Positions 61,201 through 64,000 of a stretch of 64,000 nt of DNA are shown one piece after another. The DNA lies in NCBI RefSeq assembly GCF_002234675.1, contig NC_019879.2:2662619-2726618 (forward strand), given 5' to 3'. The stretch comes from Oryzias latipes (lineage: Eukaryota > Chordata > Actinopteri > Beloniformes > Adrianichthyidae). Each line of letters begins with the position of its first letter. Within the stretch, counting starts at the first letter, position 1. Position numbers and translations under genes: made by a program. The notes beneath the pieces are model-generated. The model searched no databases. It was given only the letters and a program-made list of their open reading frames with translations, and was not told the origin of the DNA.

Positions 61201-64000
61201 CCCTGACCCTCAGATTTCCTCTCCAGAGAATATGTGCATGGTGCCATTGTGTCAGAGGGCCTCCACAACACCAACGCTGTGTTGTTATACTTTTGCGGAA
61301 TCTCGGGAGTCCCGGGCCGATTGGGGAGACCTGTTAAAAAATATAAATGATAACACTAAAAAAATAAATCTGTTAAGGGGACAAGTATTTCAGCTGTTTG
61401 AATACACGCTTGCTGTACTTACGAGCAAGAGAGATTGTACATGAGCTGGACACTGACGCCAGAGGGTTGGTAGCAACACATTCATAAACCCCTGCATCTT
61501 TTTTGGTTGTCTGCATGATCATGAGGAGCTGCCGGCCGTCAGGGCAGGAGATCATGTTCATCCTGGCATCAATTTCCAGCGGCTTTTTGTCTGAGAGATT
61601 ATTTGCGGATACAAATGGTAATCTGTTATGTGGAAGTAATCTTTAAAAACACATCTAGAAATGGTTGCAAAAGTATTTCCCTACTAAAAAAGTAAATGTT
61701 AAACACATTGTTGTGAAGTATTAGGCAGTAATACTACACTAATCATGTTTAAGCAGTAATGAAACATTATTAGGGGAATACTAACATTAACTCACATGCC
61801 TGTATGATGCTTAGTAATACATGCCCTTTATGATTTAAATCAAATTGTTGAACTTTTTTTGCTTAGAACATATTATGTAAGATTAAGTAATAAACATCAC
61901 CAATAACCTTTGCAATTTTAAACTTACAAACACAAAGTAATGCTTAAAAGCTATTAATTTTATTTTAAATAATGATTAAAGTGCACTAATTAACAATAAT
62001 AAAGCGTTCTCTATTATAAAGTCTCACCTATTTATGTCAATTTTTCTTGCTAAATGCTTTCATTACTTTAGAGAGTTAGCAGCTAAATAGTACTTCTAAA
62101 TGATCCGTTCACACCTTTCTGCCAGCTGATGTGTGGGTGGGGGCTTCCCGCTGGAAGGCAGCTGAGTGTCACTGGATCGCCCTCCAGCAGGACATGGTCT
62201 CTCAGCTTGATATGGAAAACTGGAGGAAAGTCTGATGGTCAAAGACAGGAAATCCCACATGAGTATGCGGCACAAAGGTTTACAAAAAAAAAATCTGTTT
62301 GGTAAAATCAGTGCTGTAAAGTTTATGAAACCACAGTGTAATAAGTGTAGTGGATATAGAACATGTTTACTGTCATGAAAATATAAAAACTGATAAATTG
62401 TATTTTTCAAACTGGAGCAATTTCAGACATTTGAAGTATTCCCATGTAGTTCTCTGAATTTTTTTCTGTAACCCTTGTGCTATCCTAGGCACTTTAACAT
62501 TGGGAGTTGGGTCATCTAGACCCACTAGACAGTGCTCTGAACCTTTTTTCTTCAATGATTTGTGATCTTCACTGGTGTCCATGGGTTACATGAAATCTTT
62601 CCACCTTTATCCACCTTTGTCATGGTAGGGAGAACACGTCAATGGTCGTTTTGACCCCATAGGACAGCACAAGGGTTGCATCCTAAAACACATGAACTTT
62701 TCTTCTGTCACTAAATATTTGGTTCAAACTGCCCTTTTTTGCTTAAAAAAAGGCATACACAGTATAAAAGACCACTGGAAGTGTGGAAATAACTCAAAAA
62801 ACTATCAGAGTGGATCTTTGAGCACTGACTAATATTTAAAGTGACTTTTTTGGAGATATCTGGATATTTTGTTTTTTGTAGGTATTTTGTGTAGCAGCGA
62901 CTTAGCTCTGTTTTTGTGTCATCTATATATTTTACCTCTAAAACATCTTTGTAAGATATACAAGCACATGCTTAAGTACAATGCATGAATTGATGCTGAT
63001 GCTTCAAACTGTTTTCTTTAGGAATCCATTTTTCTACCCACCTGAAGCAAGTCTGGAGTACTGATGTGAGCGTGCGGCGCTACTGTCGGTGTAGATGGCT
63101 GTCGGGATGTCAGGCTGGGAAACTGTCTTGTCTCGCCTCGATCTTGTCAGGCCCCATCGATCCCAGCGGGATCTGCGCTCACCTTCCAGACCTTTGCAAC
63201 AAACGAACACACAAGGAGAATTCAACCAGCTATAAAAGCCAGCTCAACCGTCAGATACATGTCCAACCGGCCTGTGCTCTGATGTAACGTCTTTAAGAAG
63301 AGCTTTAGCCTCTTACCCTTTGAAGTTTCCGATTTCAGGCTTGACATGGAGTCAAGAGATTCTGATGAAGCCCCGTTTTGGGCCTGAGATGCCAGCTGGT
63401 TCTGGGGAACAAGCGGAACCTTCATGGCTCTGCTCTCTGACGTAGAACGTCGAAGCATAGATAGAATGGGCGTTCTCTTCGATTCCTTCTCCTCTGATGT
63501 TCTCCTTTCTTCTGAGAAGCTGCGAATTCTTGTAGAGAGCCCAGCCACTGTGGATTCAATCTTTCTGCGCATTGCCAACACAGGAGACTCGCTTGGTTTC
63601 TTGAGTTCCTTTTGATCCTGGTCATCTGTTTGCATCATGTCACCTTCCTTCTTTTCCTGAGACCCTCTTCTGCCAAGAGTCCAAGAAAGTCTGCGGCTGG
63701 AAGCAGCTGAATCATCTGCCTTTGAAAGGTCGTCCTTCCGCTCTGTTGATGGGGTTCTTTTTAAGCGCATTGAGAGCCTTCTCATGAAACCTTGGTCTTT
63801 TTGAGCCTCACGAAGATCCTGGACTGATTTGGACTTCTCCTCGAGTCTTCTTGGGGCAAATTCCAACGGTGCACCAACTGGGCCAGGTCTGTATATCTCT
63901 TCGTGAGTCTCTACAGAGTCGGGGGGAACAGGTTGACTCTTATCATCGTTTTTAGAACGTGACAGAAATTTAAGGCTTCTAGAGAGGGAGGATTCACGTT
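55217..64000 (-). CDS. speg: Striated muscle preferentially expressed kinase SPEG, 3' part (partial)
   Basis: Exons, 5' to 3': 64000-63317 (open at the window edge), 63191-63042, 62231-62115, 61590-61423, 61330-61208, 60037-59873, 59799-59022, 58126-57887, 57794-57571, 56737-56662, 56492-56343, 55472-55217; about 1,043 codons, all phases consistent. SPEG is a giant sarcomere/triad kinase of the MLCK family. Order seen: basic Ser/Arg-rich region ([12 protein letters not shown]), Ig domain over exons 3-4 (Cys in TLSCLP, then GVYECVA), FnIII over exons 5-6 ([17 protein letters not shown]), a Pro/Thr/Val-rich linker of about 250 aa, then the C-terminal kinase. Kinase landmarks: RGRFGVIR, Lys in [28 protein letters not shown], then [10 protein letters not shown] and a TAA stop at 55217. 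HLD replaces HRD, as in human SPEG kinase 2. Teleosts have spega and spegb; which one this is cannot be told here. Confidence 0.95.
55800..55935. repeat. Fragment of a dispersed repeat in speg intron
   Basis: GACGGATGCCCTTCCTGACAC followed by CGGGCTGGGGACCGCCAC resembles a common teleost interspersed repeat. Confidence 0.4.
56740..56755. repeat. A/T homopolymer serving as polypyrimidine tract
   Basis: About 16 A on the plus strand (T on the minus strand) directly before the acceptor at 56737 of a speg kinase exon. Confidence 0.85.
58466..58620 (+). repeat. SINE-like repeat 3' fragment (plus)
   Basis: GCGATGGACTGGTGTACCCC, GGGATAGGCTCCAGCAACC and AGAAAATGGATGGATG follow the 3' half of the fish repeat. 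Confidence 0.65.
58632..58810. mobile_element. Small hAT MITE in speg intron
   Basis: Ends CAGGGGTGCCCAAAC and GATTTGGACACCCCTG are imperfect inverted repeats over 179 bp. The flanking octamers CTGTACAG and CTTTCAAG agree at only 5 of 8, so the TSD is weak. Confidence 0.6.
60640..60840 (+). repeat. SINE-like 3' fragment with (GGAT)n expansion
   Basis: CCTGCGATGGACTGACGACC leads into about 20 GGAT units at 60752-60831. It lies in a speg intron between the two FnIII-coding exons. Confidence 0.85.
61591..62114. other. speg intron between the two Ig exons, no feature seen
   Basis: AT-rich, no repeats or ORFs of interest. Confidence 0.5.
62470..62677. mobile_element. AACCCTT MITE, copy C
   Basis: 208 bp, from AACCCTTGTGCTATCC to GACAGCACAAGGGTT. 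The body matches copies A and B, but the G-run is replaced by GGTCGTTTTGACCCC. It lies in a speg intron. Confidence 0.8.

Overview
The window is vertebrate nuclear DNA, almost certainly from a teleost fish. Genes are split into GT-AG exons, the spaces are AT-rich, and fish-type transposable elements fill the introns and gaps: hAT MITEs, Tc1-like copies, tRNA-related SINEs, and LINEs ending in ATGG repeats or poly(A). Microsatellites are frequent. No bacterial, viral or CRISPR-like architecture was seen. Exon boundaries below were set by hand from reading frame, splice dinucleotides and phase continuity.

Layout. (1) 3.1-10.4 kb, minus strand: a three-exon Popeye-domain gene, best read as popdc2. 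(2) 13.5-13.8 kb, minus strand: two-exon cox17, a mitochondrial copper chaperone; the two being adjacent matches the vertebrate POPDC2/COX17 neighbourhood. (3) 21.3-34.6 kb, plus strand: a ten-exon HCN-family channel of 518 aa that resembles the fish HCN-like proton channel HCNL1. It has Met at an S4 arginine position, a non-canonical pore filter and an altered cyclic-nucleotide pocket. (4) 39.5-50.8 kb, plus strand: arhgap15 (PH plus RhoGAP, about 459 aa), with a plausible tiny first coding exon 5 kb upstream of the others. (5) 55.2-64.0 kb, minus strand: the 3' part of speg (Ig, FnIII, Pro-rich linker and C-terminal kinase), running off the right edge and tail-to-tail with arhgap15.

The genes do not form a functional unit. 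Popdc2 (cAMP-binding membrane protein) and speg (muscle kinase) are striated-muscle genes in other vertebrates, cox17 is housekeeping, arhgap15 is haematopoietic, and the HCN-like gene is related to a sperm channel.

The mobile-element record is rich. Several insertions can be bounded by target-site duplications read directly from the sequence: an internally deleted LINE (7.0-8.3 kb), a 1.7-kb GC-rich retroposon (42.8-44.5 kb), a 3' LINE fragment (16.8-17.4 kb), two hAT MITEs, a TTAA-flanked element, and a 181-bp insert nested in a dead Tc1-like transposase. A long fold-back element and a small palindromic repeat family are also present. The most interesting single item is the HCN-like channel.
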